DNA from: Lasiosphaeria ovina
Taxonomy: Eukaryota > Ascomycota > Sordariomycetes > Sordariales > Lasiosphaeriaceae
Direction of reading: 5' to 3'
DNA length: 64,000 nucleotides
Assembly (NCBI GenBank): GCA_033439765.1
Contig: JAULSN010000005.1
Coordinates: forward strand, 806,001-870,000
Below are positions 43,858 through 55,720 of this stretch, piece by piece. The stretch's first letter is position 1. Each line of letters opens with the position of its first letter. The notes beneath the pieces are model-generated. The model saw only the letters and a list, made by a program, of their open reading frames with translations. It made no database searches and was not told the origin of the DNA. The position numbers and the translations under genes were made by a program.

Positions 43858-45783
43858 ATGGCATCGAACACACCCTTTGTTTGCCGGGCATGCGCCCGTT
43901 CGTTGCATCGATCTGGTCGCCTACGAACCCTCCCGCCAACTTCGGCGCACGTTTCGGCTCGATCTCGGCAGCTTTCATCGCGCCCTGCGGCCGCGACCGC
44001 GACCGCGACCCAAGCATCGCCGCCGCCCCGCGATCCTGAGACGCCCCAGAACCACGATGCTCAGCACCACGATGCTGCCTCGACAAGCTCCACCTCTCCA
44101 TCCAATGCGCCGCCTGCGCCCACCGAGCAAGGCCCAATGTCTCGACGCCTACAAGAAGCGACCGAGGAAGCCCTCCTAACCGGCGGCAGGGCGGGGAGGC
44201 GTGCGGTCGAAGACGCCGGCTTCAGCCATGAGCTGAAGGCAAAACTGCTGGAGAAACTAGCCGACGCCCAATTCCGCACCGAGCATTCGGTAGCTCTCAC
44301 TGAGGCTGGGATAACTGGGGACGTGCCCGAGGCCGCGGGGCATGGCACGCGCGCCCTTGCTTTGGCGCTGCCCTGGACTGGCGAGGAGACGACCGAGGAC
44401 GCCGTGCTACGGATGCTGGACGATGCGCGCAAGCCTATGGCACCCAAGCTTCGGGGAAAGCCCAAGATCCCGTCGCCAGTGACAGTGGACATGCGACTCA
44501 GACCCACCCAGAGACTCAGCCCGGGGCAGAGAGCAGCGAGCGCCAGGGACAAGGCACAGACGTATACGGGCATGGGCCTCGGCAAGGGCCACATAGGGCT
44601 AAGCAATAAAGAGAGGGAGGCTTTCAGGAAGGAGTACCGAGAGCGCTTCGCTCCAGGGGCGAGAGCCATGCCCAACACCATCACGGGCCTGGCAGCCCTG
44701 GCCAACGAGAGGTGCGTTGTTGATGTGCATCCAACACTCGTCTCCCAGGCAGAAGCGTTTGATGGCCTAACTTTGGCCATCTCTGGCGCAGGATCGAGGA
44801 CGCTATTGCCCGAGGACAGTTCAAGGTCCGCTGCCCCATGTACACTGCCAAACACTTAATATTGCCCCGTGGCTAACTTTATTGAAGGACATACCGCGTG
44901 GCAAGGGCGTGGAGCGCGATACACGCGCAAATAACCCTTTCATCGACACTGTGAGTGCGCCTCAAATGCACCTTTCCTGTCGGCCGACCTGACGAAATAT
45001 GCTCCACAGACCGAATACATCCTAAACAACATGATCAAGAGGCAAGAGATTGTGCCGCCCTGGATCGAGAAGCAGCAAGAGCTTTTGAAGGCGGCCACTG
45101 TCTTTCGGTCAAGACTGCGGAACGACTGGGAGAGGCACGCCGCGAGGATGATTGCCAGCCGAGGTGGGAGTCTGCAGGAGCAGGTGGACAGAGCAAGGGC
45201 ATATGCACAAGCCGAGGAAGTCCACAACCCGAGACGACGCAATATCGAGCAAACTTCGGTACCTACAAACACTACCGACGACATTGTCATGGCTCGGATA
45301 CGGCAAGAGGGTCCAGATTCGGCTACCACAGTCTCCATAAGCAACGGTGAGACACCACCGGCCGATGATGCCATTGACTCGTCGGCCGCCGCAACGGCTT
45401 TCGTCTCAACAAGACCGTATCGGGACCCTGACTGGGAGGCTGCCGAGCGTTCGTACATGGAGCTTGCCATCGCCAATCTCAACGCCATCACACGATCCTA
45501 CAACCTGATGGCGCCAGAGTTGGCCAAAAAGCCTTACTTCTCCCTGCAGCGGGAGCTAAACAACTGCTACGCTGATGTGGCACCCAAGCTAGCCAGCGTC
45601 ATCCAAGACCGTGCCACCAGGCCCACCAGGTCGTCCATTGATGTAGTTGGAAAGCGCACCCGCACGAACAGCATCTTGGACCGACTCGGAGGCGACGGTG
45701 TGGCCGTCGAGATTCGCGAATCCAAAGAACCGCACTACGGGCTCAAGGAAATGTGGCGCGATTTCTGGGCGAAGCCAAAATAA
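43858..45783 (+). CDS. DUF1992 / DNAJC28-like protein, probably mitochondrial
   Basis: Four exons: 43858-44711, 44792-44825 (34 nt), 44888-44950 and 45010-45783. The introns are 80, 62 and 59 nt; the second has a GTCCGC donor. All phases fit, giving 574 aa. Joining the small exons produces ANERIEDAIARGQFKDIPRG, then NPFIDTTEYILNNMIKRQEI: the DUF1992 core (RIxEAxxxGxFxxLPGxGK, IxxRxxK) found in DnaJ-homologue subfamily C member 28 proteins. No J-domain is visible. The N-terminus (VCRACARSLHRSGRLRTLPP) is basic and Ser/Arg-rich like a mitochondrial presequence. A second conserved stretch lies near the C-terminus (YMELAIANLNAITRSYNLMA). The molecular role of the family is not established. Confidence 0.83.
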
Positions 45784-46809
45784 AAACATGCCGGGCAAGC
45801 AATAAAGCACCCTGGCTGAGTGTAATGGTATCAGGTGCCTCCCCACTTTGCCCTTTCTTGTCGATGTTTGTATAATCGTGCTAGGTGTTATCGGATTTCG
45901 CTCTGACATCGTTTCTTGCGAGACTTCCTTCCTGTCCTCGCTTTGGTAGTTATTGCCCTACCCGAGAGAGACCACGTATATTCGCCTTGCTCTCCATGTT
46001 CTTGGATTTTTCATCATGGACAGTGCATCGCAATTGCGTCTAATTACTTACCGAGGAGGTTCGACATCATCACACCACCTCCACTTCTGCAATCGATACG
46101 CTGCCCCTCCATGCTTGTTTGATCGTGTATTACCATCGCGCTGTCTTCCATAAACCCAAAGAGTCATGCGTCATATGGACTTGCCCAACAAATCAAGTTT
46201 CATTTGCTACCGGAGGCAGCGGATCGTCCGGTGTCTCCATTTCAAACACAGCCATTTGGAATGCGGTCACACGTGGATTTCCTGGAAGAATCTGGAAGTC
46301 TCACTACACCCGACTAACGTCTCCTGTGTAAGATTTACATCGCTCGCACTTGCGTGGATCCACTGGTTTCCGGCCCCAGGTGTACCAGACTCAGACCGCT
46401 GACGCTCGTTCGGGTATCGTGGCGGAATGATGCAGTGCCAGCGCGCAGCATGCGGGCCAATGGAAAGCTGCAGCACCCGCAAGGGACTGCTTCACCAGCC
46501 AATCTCGTCGGCCATTGAGCCGTGCCAAAAGCAAAGTCAAGGCGTCGACAGCTCTGTTGATCCAATGGCCGGCCATGCTACCATCGCAGTTGCGTCGGCT
46601 CGCAAGTGGGAGACAAGCACATGGAGCCCTACCATCCGGTCGACGCAGCCGAGGGCCCCTTGGAGAGGCCCACCACACAACTGAAGGGCACATAAGGGCC
46701 GCTGCCCGTTTGCCACCCGCCGTTGTCAGGACAAGACCCTTTTGAGCCAAGGGAAACAAGTGGTCTGCCCCATTGAAGGGCTGTTGTCGTTGCCGGCGCC
46801 GTCGTCAAC
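45784..46809. other. Intergenic region
   Basis: 3' flank of the DUF1992 gene and 5' flank of the polyglutamine gene. Only overlapping short ORFs; no recognisable element. Confidence 0.45.
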
Positions 46810-48939
46810 ATGCCTCAGCCCGCCTCAGCAGCAGTACAGGATGTCGAGGCAGCCTCGCACGCCCCGTGGTCCAGTCCTACGTACCATGACCTGCGCGGGA
46901 GAAACTGGAAGGGCGTTGCCACGTCGGCGGCAGCGTCGCGGTCCCCGAGCCCTGCCACGACCCCGTCTGAGAGTTCGAACTATTACGCCGCCTCGACCAC
47001 CAGCAGCTGGGCAACGTCGGCCGTACGAACGCCAGAATGCGGCTATCCGGGCGACGAGGACTCGGAGCGGTGTGGGAACAGTAAATGGGACGACGAGTAA
47101 GACCACACCCTCTCTCCCCGCTGCACAAGCTGCAGAAAACTTGATTCTGCTTGTTTTTGTGCTGCCTTTCGAAAAGAACTCAATTGGTTGCGTATTAGAG
47201 CTTTGGTGTGGAAATCAATCCCTCAAATTCTAATATGGGTCGAGTCAGGGTCTCCAAATGGGTGCCAGCGAGGGATCCCCCGCCCACGGCGGCCAATTTC
47301 TTTGCGCGGTCAGCCAGGGGTCTCCCGGGCGCGAGATCGGCAAGCAGACCGAGTTCGCTGAGAAACGCCGTGTCTGCACGCGACGCGGCCGAGCCGCCGT
47401 CGGCGTGCTACGAGCATGCCGACTCGGATTCGAGCGACAGCGAGTGCGGAACCGCGGGAGAGAGCGAGATTGAAGAGGAAGAGGAAGATGGCGACGAAGA
47501 CAATGAGTGGAGCGGCCAGAACGGAAATCTCGAGTCTGCCGTCATCTCGGCCGTCGACGGAGACCTGGCGCTGGCTGCTTTCTTGATACCTCTGCTGCAC
47601 CGGGACGTCAGCCTGGCCCTGAAGAGCAAAGTGGAGTCCTGGCAGTGTACCACGACAACCCAGCACGGCGTGGGCGGTAATTCGGACGGATCCCCGGGCG
47701 GGGGCGGGAAAACGGTATACACAGACACGTCGCCGGGCCAGGGGTCGTCGTCACGCGCGTCCAGGAAGCGCCGCCGTACGAGCTCCGACGGCGACAACGG
47801 GGGTGGCGGTGGCGATGACGGCGATGACCGTGATGACGAGGATAATAACAACAACCGCGGTGGCGGCGTAGGTCCGGCGGCCAATAGCCCCGACGACGGC
47901 GAGGAGCCGCAGTGGCTGCTGGCGTGTCCCTTCCACAAGCGAGACCCCGTCAAGTACGGAATACAGCATGGCAACTCGGGAAATGGGAAGAAGCACCGGT
48001 ACCGGGCGTGTATGGGCCCCGGTTTCAAGTCCGTCCAGCGGCTAAAGTGAGCAGCTCTCCTTCCCCTGATTGTTACCAGCAGAAAATCATGAACCCCGCC
48101 CTTTTGCTCTCCAGATACCGGGTATTAGGGCGGTAATATTAACCAGCTGCAAAATCACAGGGAACACCTCAAGCGGGTACACTCGCCCGTGCAGTGCGAG
48201 CGCTGCTACGAAGTTTTTCCCGGGACGGACCGCGCCACGTGCCTGACCAAGCTCGCCGAGCACCGCATCATGGACGTCTCGTGCCCCAAGCTCGAGGACA
48301 GCTCGAAAAAGGAGGGTATCAGCGAGGCGCAGTGGGCCGCGCTCGACAAGCAGAACCGCAAAAAGAATCAGGAGATCCACCGCGTCGAGAAGTGGTTTGA
48401 GATTTGGGATGTCGTTTTCCCCGGCGTCGAGCGGCCAAAGAGCCCCTGTGAGTGAACCCCCTAAACCTTGTGCTATGATTATGAAAACGAGCCGGGAGTT
48501 ACTTCGGGACTGACGCAAAGTGAACAGGGCACGACATTGCGGTTCCGTACGGAGCGGCATCCTCGTCCCCATCGCGCGACGGCGAGGACTTTGCCAAGCT
48601 GTTCATCAACATTCTCGACCACAAGCACCAGCAGGGCGACATTGATTTCCCCGAGAACGCCCAAATGTTCCGAGACCGCCTCGAAAATGTGGTCAAGCAG
48701 ACGTTCAAGGCATACATCAGCCTGCACGGCAAGCTGTCGCCCGACACGACGTCGTCGAGCGAGAGCCAGCACCGCCGGTCGCTGGCCGACGGCGGCTCCT
48801 CGACGCTGCTGTCGGCCCCCGCCACAACAGCCTCTCACCAGCTCACAGCAACAACGGCCGCCACATCCGTCATTGGCACCAGCGGCGGCGGCGTACTAAA
48901 TATCATCAGCCGACGACCGCCCCAACCCCCAACACCGCA

Positions 48940-48996
<57 letters not shown>

Positions 48997-49450
48997 GCAG
49001 CAACAGCAACAACAGCAGCAACAGCAGCAACAGCAGCAACAGCAGCAAAACGCATATACGTTGAACCCAACCGGCTACCACGGCATGGCGTCCATGTCGC
49101 CCATGGCCGCGCCGCCGACGATGGGGTCCCCCGTCGTCGTGCCCAGCGTACACGCCCACATGCCCAGCTTCGCCGGCATCCACCAGGCCCACCACCACCA
49201 CCCCCACCCCGAAGACCCCAGCGGCAGCTTCTTCTACAGCTACATGTTTCAACCACCACCGCCACCGCCGCCGCAGCCCTCGCCGCACACGCCCGCCGGC
49301 TCGTGGGGCGCGCCCCCCCACGCTCACGCCCACGCTCACGGCCAGCCCGTGCCGTTCGCCCACCTCGCGCCGCAGAACTACGGCCTGCCGGCGTCCGACT
49401 TTTATCACGCCGGCGAGGCGCAGAACTTTGGACCCGGGCCGGGAGAGTGA
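46810..49450 (+). CDS. Fungal zinc-finger-like protein with polyglutamine tract
   Basis: Four exons: 46810-47096, 47249-48046, 48161-48447 and 48528-49450. The introns (152, 114 and 80 nt) are GT-AG and the phases fit, giving 764 aa. Joining exons 2 and 3 gives LACPFHKRDPVKYG...ACMGPGFKSVQRLKEHLKRVHSPVQCERCYEVFP, a C2H2-related Cys/His cluster typical of a fungal-only family, followed by WAALDKQNRKKNQEIHRVEKWFEIWDVVFPG. The N-terminal third is acidic and Ser-rich (EIEEEEEDGDEDNEW). The last exon has about 37 Gln codons, then His- and Pro-rich sequence (HQAHHHHPHPEDPSG). It is probably nuclear and could be a regulator, but DNA binding is not demonstrated. Exon 1 is supported by a clean donor and phase, not homology, so Met 46810 is the weaker part. 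Confidence 0.75.
48938..49048 (+). repeat. CAG/CAA polyglutamine tract
   Basis: About 37 consecutive Gln codons, mostly CAG in the first half and mixed CAG/CAA in the second, inside the last exon of the zinc-finger-like gene. Confidence 0.95.
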
Positions 49451-50044
49451 GGATTTTTGTTTTTGTTTCTTCTTTTCTTTTTCCAAGTGCTCTCGCTTTC
49501 ACTATGAAATTCGTGGTCGTGATTTCTGTGTACGGGAATGGAAGTGGAATCTCTGGTTATTGCCAAGGTGGTTTCTGGCTTTTCCTCTCGTGTTGTCGTG
49601 TTCAGTTTTAAAGCCCCAAATGCTCTTCCGTCGCGAGACGACCAAAATCGCTGCTTTTTGTTCGATTTTCTTTTGTTTCGTTAATCATTCTTATTTTTCC
49701 TCTTTGTTCACGTCGAACGTTGCTATTGCTGTTGTTGCCTCTGAAACTTGCCTGCCGAGGGCATTTGCTGTCTTCCTGCTTCAGTCTCAGTCTCCTATTT
49801 CTGCTTCCCTCTATTTGGTTACCTGTCTTATCTGGTTTCAAGCTCGCGAAAAGGCAGGATGAAAACAGGCTCGTCTCATAGTCTGCTTCTCAGTGCCTCT
49901 GCTTCAGCTGGCTTTTTGCCGAGGTAGTTAGGTAGCTCAGTTGATGCTGTAGCCTTCTTTCAGTTCATACAAGAATTAGCTTGAACTTCAGTAAATCGCA
50001 CAGTGTCTTTAGCCCATGTGTCATTAACGGTAAACATCTGCAGG
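49451..50044. other. Convergent intergenic region
   Basis: 3' flanks of the polyglutamine gene (plus) and GTPase gene (minus). T-rich on the plus strand. No gene seen. Confidence 0.5.
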
Positions 50045-51639
50045 CTAGGCCGAGCGTCTGTTGGCAAAATCTCGCCGCATTGATCTGGCGGCACCAATCG
50101 TCAGCGAACCGCCACTCGATATCAGGGGCACGATGCCAGTCACGGCACCGGCCACAATAAGCCCGATGCCCGCGAGGACCCCGAATCCTTTCAAGGCCAT
50201 CTGCAGCTTTTTCAGTCTCGTGCCCTCTTCCCGCAGCGACGCCAGCTCGCCGTCCCGGACGCGCTGCGCCACCTGCCTGGCCTTGAACTGCGCGAGGAAC
50301 TCCTGGTAGCACTCGTCGACCCGCTGGCGCTCCTCGAGAGCTTTCTCCAGGCCTTCCTGTGCCCCAGCCAACCGTAGCTCGGCAATCTGCTGGTCTAGCT
50401 CCTTCAGCCGTGCTTCGTTGTACTCGAGCTCGCTCTGGAAGAGCTCCTCGAACTGGGGCTCCTCGCGGACGAACGCCGCGCTCTCACGCTCCCTATCCTG
50501 CACGGCTGCCTGCACCGTCGTCGCCTCGCGGTGTATGCCCTGTAGCACCTCATCGCACTCGGCCACTTTTTGGCGCAGCAACTCGTCGTAGTCGACCTGC
50601 AGCGCGTCGCGCGCCTTCTCCGCCTCGGCCACCTGCCGCTCACACTCGGCCCTGACGGCGCTCACGGCAAGAGCATGTGTGTTCCGGCGTCCCTCGTCTT
50701 CGTCCTGGAACTGGCGGTCGGCCTCGGCCATCTCGGCGCGGAACCTGTCGGCGAGCGCAGCAGCCTTGGCGCCGACCGCCCTGCCCGCGGCAGTGTCGGC
50801 AAGGTCCAGCCGCTGCTCTACCATCTCGCGCTGGATCTGCAACGACATCGGGCCTCGCTCCGCCTGCAGGCCTTGGAGCCGGTCTACCATGGCCATGGCC
50901 GACGCCCGGCTGCCGTCCCACCGCGCCAGCCGGCCGCCGCCGCGACACATGGCGCCCCAGAACTCGTCGGTGCGCCGCAGCTCCATCTCGTGCTGCACCG
51001 CCCGGTCGAACGCGGCCGCGTCGTTGCCGCCGAGCTCCTGCCACATGGTCGTGGCCAGCACGAGCCGCGGGAACGCTTCGGCCCCGCACATGTCACGGAT
51101 CAGCTGCATCATGCGCTTGCCCGACCCGCCGACCCGCACGTCGGTGATGCGGTGCAGATACACGACGCCCGCCAGCCGGATGCCGATCTCGTACGTGCGC
51201 GCCAGCAGGAACGCGATGCTGCGCAGCACCTCGGCATCGCCCAGCGTCGTGTCGTTGAACCCCGGCGTGTCGATCAGCCAGACTCTCGTACCGTCGGGCC
51301 GCGTGAACGAATACGCCATGGGCATTGCCGTCACTGGGAATGGTTAATTACTGTCGTGTTAGAGTGCGGTGCTGTTTTTTTTTTTTTTGTTTTGGTGTTG
51401 TGTTTTGTCTGTCTGTCTGCCTCTGTAATTTTGGGGGGTTTGCAGACGTCGTTCGTCGTGTCCGTGAACTTACTCGACTTGAGCCCGTGGCCGATGCCGA
51501 CCTCGTGCCCGACCAGCGCGGAAACAAAGGTGCTTTTCCCGCACCCCGTCGCGCCCATGACGGCAATGACCACATCGTGCGAGCTGTGTGTGGATGCTCG
51601 TGTCAGTAATTACCTACTTGGGGGAAAAGATGTTGACAT
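50045..51639 (-). CDS. AIG1/GIMAP-like GTPase with coiled coil and C-terminal hydrophobic hairpin
   Basis: The secure exons are 51583-51474 and 51333-50045, joined over a 140-nt intron (GTAAGT...CCCAG). They carry the P-loop GATGCGKST, then VWLIDTPGFNDT (Walker B/G3), VVYLHRITD and LVLATTMWQEL, the AIG1-type GTPase core. A long helical region follows (about residues 200-390) and then GFGVLAGIGLIVAGAVTGIV, a hydrophobic hairpin that may anchor it in a membrane as in some GIMAPs. The 5' end is uncertain: no ATG opens the P-loop exon, and the best fit is a short first exon at 51639-51614 (MSTSFPPS) spliced over only 30 nt, which is shorter than normal fungal introns. It is divergent to, and paralogous with, the GTPase gene at 52385. 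Confidence 0.75.
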
Positions 51640-51978
51640 TTAATCAGAGGTGGACTTGCGATATGGTTGTGAAATCTTCTTCCTCCATTTTCTTTGCACG
51701 TGTCGCCAGCAGCCACACGGAAAATGATTGCTCTTTTCTCCGGCCTCGAATTGTTGCAGTTTCAAAATTCGTCAGGTGATTTTTGGTCAAGGGGGGCAAG
51801 GGGGGGTTCGTCCATTTTTCTGCTGTGCGCTGGGCATCATCCCATGGTACGTACCCCTCTCTCAGCCTCAAAGTCTCATGTCAATAGGAGACAGTCAGTC
51901 ATACCACTTTGAAAAACGTAAGTTTTGCAACCGCGTATGAGGGAGGCAGCCTAGCACCTGACTCCTCCTGGATATGGT

Positions 51979-52018
<40 letters not shown>

Positions 52019-52384
52019 CGACTTTTCGCGTTTGCGACCGAGAGCCTTGCCGGCCGCCCTCGCTCCTCCGCGTCAGCTGCTCTGCATGTGGCGTTTTCAG
52101 CACCGAGAATCACAGCCAGTGGCCACCGGTTTGGTGGTGGCTCTGCAGCAATAGTCTTGGTGCCTGCATGAGACCACACTCCCTATTCTGGCGTCGCCGC
52201 ATTTCGCGCTGGAGCCCGATCACCCCAACGGTGGAAAGAAAAGGGGAGTAGATGCCACCCCGAGTACCTAGGTCCGTGACCTAATACTGGAACACTGCCG
52301 TGTTTGCTGACATCAACCAATTCTTGTCATCTCTTATCTAATTGATTAATTAATTAGCCGACATCGAGCTCTGTGTACAAAGCC
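51640..52384. other. Shared divergent promoter region of the two GTPase genes
   Basis: About 745 bp between head-to-head genes. It contains a GT microsatellite at about 51978-52012. No other ORF has support. Confidence 0.5.
51978..52012. repeat. (GT)n microsatellite
   Basis: About 17 GT units, interrupted by one A near the start, between the divergent GTPase genes. Confidence 0.85.
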
Positions 52385-54606
52385 ATGGATCAAAACGGTG
52401 CTGGTGAGTTGTGTCCATAATTAACAGAAACGAACGAAGGAGAGGATTCAGATGACAGCCAAGAAAACATACTAATCACTCGCCAGTGGTGATGGGCGTG
52501 CCCAGCACGTGGAACGACGAGCCCGGCGCCGCTCTTGACCAGACAATGTTTCGCAGTGGCTTCGAGGCTCGCAAGAGCGACATCTTCATTGCCGTCATGG
52601 GCGTGACGGGTTCAGGAAAGAGCACCTTCATCTCCATGCTTGCCAACGCAGGCGCTCCCGTCAAGATTGGACACGGCCTCCAAGGATGTAAGTAGTGACG
52701 CTGTAATTACTGTCCGCTGGTCTCAGACTCTGAACGTGTTCCCGTCGCAGGCACGCAGCTGGTGACGCCCCACATATACAAGTACAGCAAGGACGTCAAC
52801 GTCTACCTGATCGACACGCCCGGCTTCGACGACACCAACCGGGACGATGCCAACGTGCTCAAGCAGATTGCCGTCTGGCTGTCCGACTCGCTCAAGAACG
52901 ACGTCAAGCTGAGCGGTATCATGTACATGCACCGCATCACCGACACGCGCATGGCCGGCTCGGCCAAGCGGAACCTCTTGATGTTCAAGAAGCTCTGCGG
53001 CAACGAGGCTCTCAAGAACGTCATCCTGGTCACCACCATGTGGGAGAAGGTCACGGTTGCCGAGGGCGCCGCGCGGGAGAAGGAGCTGATCGACACGGAC
53101 GACTTCTGGGGCTTCATGGTCAAGAACAAGTCGCGCGTCGAGCGGCACTACAACAACCGCGACTCGGCCCGGGCGCTCGTGACCAAGTTCCTCAAGGAGA
53201 AGAAGGTCGAGCTGACGATCCAGGACGAGATGGTGCGCAAGGAGCGCCACCTGGACCAGACGGACGCCGGCAAGACGCTCGACAGCGAGCTCGCCAAGGA
53301 GAGAGACAAGTGGAAGGAGGAAGCGGCCCGGCAAAAGGCCGACAGGGAAGAGGCGCTCCGGCAGAGCGACGAGCATCTCGCCCACGTGCTGGAGGAGGAG
53401 CGCAAAAAGTCCGAGGCCAAGGCCAAGGACCTCCAGAAGCAGCGCGAAATGCTCCAGTTCAGCCTAGAGGAGCTCCGCAGGCAGGCGGACGAAAAGAGGC
53501 AGGAGATGCTGCTGGAGCAACAGCAGCGTCTCAAGGACCTCAAGGACGAGAACGACAAGATGCTGCTGGAGCAGCAGCAAAAGCTCAAGGACGAGAACGA
53601 GAAGCAGATGCTGAAGCTCCTCGAGAACCAAAAATTACAAATCCGAGAGCTGCAGGCCATCCGCGACGGCGACCAGTCGGCCCGGCCGCTGGTCCGCTCG
53701 CACCCCGGGAAGAACCTCATCCACGAGTGCCGGTCCATCACCCTGGTCGACGACTCGTACTTTTTCTGCGGCCCGACGGTAAATAAAAGGTTTGGCTTTT
53801 TCTTGTCCTGCGGCGTCGAAACAATGATTAATTGGCTGACTGGTTAATCACGCAGCAACCTGCCTCCGAAGGTGAAGCTCCGGCTGGGCAGCCGAGACTT
53901 TGACGACACGGCCGAGCACGACAGCCGGGGACCGGACGGCAAGCTGGAGACACTGCGCGTCAAGGCGGACGCGCTGCGCCTCAAGGCCCTGTCGCTCATC
54001 GGGTACAGCGGGGGCATCCGCGCGTTTGCGCTCGGGACGTCGGACTCGTACTACTGCCACTACCACCAGGGCGGCCACTGCAAGGACGTGTCGTTCCTGC
54101 CCGACTACCCGGAGCTCGCGCGGTGGCTCGCCAAGCACCGGCAGAGAGCCAGCGGCGAGGACAAGACCGAGTCGGGGTGCCCACGGTACGTGTCGCTGGG
54201 GGCCAACGGGCACTTCTTCCTGGCCACCAGCGCCAACAACTGCGTGCGCAGCGTGCCGGCGGACCTGAGCGAGCGGTGGTTCTGGCAGCACCACTCGGAC
54301 ATCAAGGCCGTGTGGCTGGGCATGGACGACGCCTGGGTCGTGCAGCTCAAGAACGGCGAGAAGTACTTTGACCTCAAGGGCCACTACGGCGGCAACGACG
54401 GCGAGCTTGCCGATAAGATCAACTCGGGCTTCGGCAAGAAGCGCGCGGGCCAGCGCATCAAGGCCATGGCCCTCAACCTCGCGAACCCAAAGTCCTTTGC
54501 CGCTGTCTGGGGCGATGGCGGGATCTTGTACGGCACCGGCGGCAAGTTTGATGCGTTCACGTTTGAGGAGTACGCCACCAAGAACTTTGGCACCAAGTTT
54601 CTGTGA
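52385..54606 (+). CDS. AIG1/GIMAP-like GTPase with coiled coil and novel C-terminal domain
   Basis: Four exons: 52385-52403, 52487-52687, 52751-53789 and 53856-54606. The introns (83, 63 and 66 nt) are in phase, giving 669 aa; the last has a GTTTGG donor, chosen because it alone keeps both flanking frames. The P-loop GVTGSGKST lies near residues 45-53, VYLIDTPGFDDTN near 92-104, then IMYMHRITDTRM and VILVTTMWEK: the same core as the neighbouring gene. Residues ~230-375 are a strongly charged coiled coil (KADREEALRQSDEHL, EQQQRLKDLKDEND). The C-terminal ~250 residues are globular with repeated aromatic-Gly strands (KAVWLGMDDAWVVQLKNGEK, SFAAVWGDGGILYGTGG), which suggest a beta-repeat fold and are absent from the partner. 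No membrane segment. It probably binds GTP and self-assembles (inference from AIG1 proteins). Confidence 0.82.
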
Positions 54607-54862
54607 CTGGCGCCCTGTCCAACAATTAATTATTTGGGTATTGTTGCCCGCCCGAGCGGTGTTTATCAGAGCGCTGAGCGACGGCGAGATTCAATGGTTT
54701 GGATTTTTAACTCTCCCCCCTTGAAGTTTATACGATGATTATTTCCGTTTGCGCTCTTGTGTCTTTGTATTTAAATAACTCTGCCTGCATTTGTACGATA
54801 CCCCTCCAAAATCAGAGAAAAGAACACCCCCCTGCTTTTGATCCTCCTCCCCCCCCCCCCAA

Positions 54863-55660
54863 CTACTTGGCACAGCTCTTCTTGGAGCACACGGTGTTCT
54901 CGTGGATGTACTTGATCTGGCCGGCCTCGACGCGGAAGAAGTTGTTGGTCTCGGTGCCGGGGTCGCGGGCGATGGCCTTGTCGAGGAAGGGGAAGTTGTG
55001 GAAGACGTCGACGGCGCCGTACTGCTCGTCGATGGTGTACAGGCGGCGCGAGATGTTGAAGGGCGGCGGGAAGTTGAGCTTGCAGTTGCCCGTCAGGTAG
55101 GAGCCGCCCTCGAGGCGCGCGCACTGCTTGCTGAAGGGCGGGTTGACCTTGGAGTCGCCCCAGGCGTCGATGTAGGCGTCGCCGGCGGCCTTGATGACGT
55201 CGCGCGAGTCGCGCTTGGCCTCGGGGATCACGTCCCACGCCTCCTGCTGGTTGTACTTGAGCGACCCGGCCGCGTTGAACAGCCAGTCGCCGTCGTCGCA
55301 CACGTTGGTGTCGATCTTTGTGATCTTGCCGTCCGTCACGGCCAGCCGCGCGCCGATGACGTACGCGTGCTTGGAAGTCGCCACGACTTCCGTGTACGAC
55401 GCGCACTGCGTCGTGTCGTAGATGGTGCGGTTGAAGTCGATCTTGATGCCCTGCGACAGCACGCCCTTGCTGATGTCCGTCTCGGCGTTGTTCTCCACGT
55501 ACGCCACCGTGCCCGAGGACAGCGCCGAGATTCCTGTCGGCTTCCCGGCCGTGAGCGCCGCCAGGTATCCCGCCGTGATATCCTGCAGCGTCGCCCGCGT
55601 GCAGTCGGCCGTGGCCTGCGAGGCGAGGCCTGCAACCGCGAGGAGGACGGTCGAATACAT
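54863..55660 (-). CDS. Secreted DUF8021-like protein
   Basis: A single exon of 265 aa starts at Met 55660 (MYSTVLLAVAGLASQATADC), a clear signal peptide with cleavage likely before or near DC. An upstream in-frame Met exists, but the extension includes a Thr run encoded by the ACG repeat and would hide the signal peptide. The mature part matches my memory of the fungal secreted DUF8021 family: ISALSSGTVAYVENNAETDI, TTQCASYTEV, KITKIDTNVCDDGDWLFNAA, AAGDAYIDAW, the pair CARLEGGSYLTGNC, RRLYTIDEQYGAVDVF and FFRVEAGQIKYIHENTVC. It resembles a SnoaL-like alpha+beta fold. Extracellular; activity unknown. Confidence 0.85.
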   Translation of the reverse strand: MYSTVLLAVAGLASQATADCTRATLQDITAGYLAALTAGKPTGISALSSGTVAYVENNAETDISKGVLSQGIKIDFNRTIYDTTQCASYTEVVATSKHAYVIGARLAVTDGKITKIDTNVCDDGDWLFNAAGSLKYNQQEAWDVIPEAKRDSRDVIKAAGDAYIDAWGDSKVNPPFSKQCARLEGGSYLTGNCKLNFPPPFNISRRLYTIDEQYGAVDVFHNFPFLDKAIARDPGTETNNFFRVEAGQIKYIHENTVCSKKSCAK

Positions 55661-55671
55661 GGCTTCTGGTT

Positions 55672-55720
<49 letters not shown>

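Noticed and set aside
48938..49048. Repeat array considered as CRISPR or satellite
   Set aside because: Simple CAG/CAA codon repeat in frame with a gene, without spacers. No CRISPR is expected in a fungal chromosome.
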